NCBI GenBank assembly: GCA_003447545.1
Contig: DLYX01000554.1
Coordinates: 1 to 6,916, forward strand
Reading direction: 5' to 3'
DNA from: Deltaproteobacteria bacterium
GTDB lineage: Bacteria > Desulfobacterota > Binatia > UBA12015
DNA length: 6,916 nucleotides
Under the pieces are notes generated by a model, which made no database searches, was not told where the DNA came from, and saw only the letters and a program-made list of their open reading frames with translations. Both the position numbers and the translations under genes were made by a program. Below, piece by piece: positions 6,603-6,916 of this stretch. Within the stretch, counting starts at the first letter, position 1. Each line of letters starts with the position of its first letter.

Positions 6603-6916
6603 ATGCCTCAGCTGAGTGTGAATATCAACAAGATCGCGACCCTGCGGAATTCTCGTGGTGGCCAGGTGCCCAGCGTGGTGGGCGCGGCCCGGGTCTGTGT
6701 CGAGGCGGGGGCCCCGGGGATTACCGTGCATCCGCGACAGGATGAGCGTCATATTACGCGGCAGGATGCCCTCGACCTCGCGGCCTTTCTGAAGCCGCAT
6801 CGGGAAAACGTCGAGTTGAACCTGGAGGGCGACCTCCGTCCCGACTTTTTGTCTCTATTGCGCGAAATCCGCCCCCATCAGGCGACTCTGGTGCCGGTTC
6901 TGCCCGGCGAGATCAC
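6603..6916 (+). CDS. pdxJ: Pyridoxine 5'-phosphate synthase PdxJ, N-terminal part (truncated by window edge)
   Basis: The first 104 codons of a gene that runs off the right edge; whole PdxJ is about 240 residues. It makes pyridoxine 5'-phosphate from 1-deoxy-D-xylulose 5-phosphate and 3-amino-2-oxopropyl phosphate, the ring-closing step of the DXP-dependent vitamin B6 pathway. The frame opens with VNINKIATLRNSRGG (6-20), then GAPGITVHPRQDERHI (36-51) and ELNLEG (71-76), all characteristic of this TIM-barrel family. It differs from the E. coli form (VNIDHIATLRNARG, TVHLREDRRHI) and resembles the variant I associate with Bacteroidetes and Leptospira: N-K in place of D-H after VNI, and P-R-Q-D-E in place of L-R-E-D-R. 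The ATG at 6603 fits the conserved N-terminus exactly, though no strong Shine-Dalgarno precedes it. It is transcribed away from the rest of the cluster. Confidence 0.95.
   Translation, partial: MPQLSVNINKIATLRNSRGGQVPSVVGAARVCVEAGAPGITVHPRQDERHITRQDALDLAAFLKPHRENVELNLEGDLRPDFLSLLREIRPHQATLVPVLPGEI

Noticed and set aside
6549..6800. Minus-strand open frame of 83 codons opposite the pdxJ start
   Set aside because: It overlaps both the kinase start and the conserved pdxJ N-terminus and has no recognisable features.

Overview
The window is a compact, high-G+C (about 60% by eye) bacterial chromosomal segment with almost no non-coding DNA. Six genes lie on the minus strand and may form one transcription unit running from 6577 leftward off the window. 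A seventh gene (pdxJ) is read divergently on the plus strand at the right edge. No tRNA, rRNA, CRISPR array, insertion sequence or phage gene was found. The housekeeping block priA-def-fmt-rsmB is a familiar arrangement in many bacteria. Together with the PdxJ subtype, it would suit a Deltaproteobacteria-like lineage in the broad sense (Myxococcota, Desulfobacterota or similar), but I cannot place the organism with confidence from sequence reading alone.

Layout in transcription order on the minus strand: (1) 6577-5387, a GHMP-superfamily sugar kinase whose motifs match plant galacturonokinase better than classical galactokinase. (2) 5390-4632, a small sugar-1-phosphate nucleotidylyltransferase, overlapping the kinase by 4 bases. 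(3) 4619-2157, PriA, the replication-restart helicase. (4) After a 118-base gap, 2038-1493, Def, peptide deformylase. (5) 1496-534, Fmt, methionyl-tRNA formyltransferase, starting at a TTG that overlaps the def stop. (6) 530-1, the NusB-like N-terminal part of RsmB, 16S rRNA m5C methyltransferase, cut by the window edge. On the plus strand, 6603-6916 encodes the N-terminal part of PdxJ, pyridoxine 5'-phosphate synthase.

How the genes work together: Fmt formylates the initiator methionyl-tRNA and Def removes the formyl group from new proteins, so they are two halves of one cycle. RsmB modifies the ribosome and PriA reloads the replisome. The kinase and nucleotidylyltransferase look like a two-step salvage route, free sugar (possibly galacturonate) to sugar-1-phosphate to NDP-sugar. 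This pair is the least ordinary part of the window. The rest is conserved core genome, and I see no strong evidence for a wholly new system.
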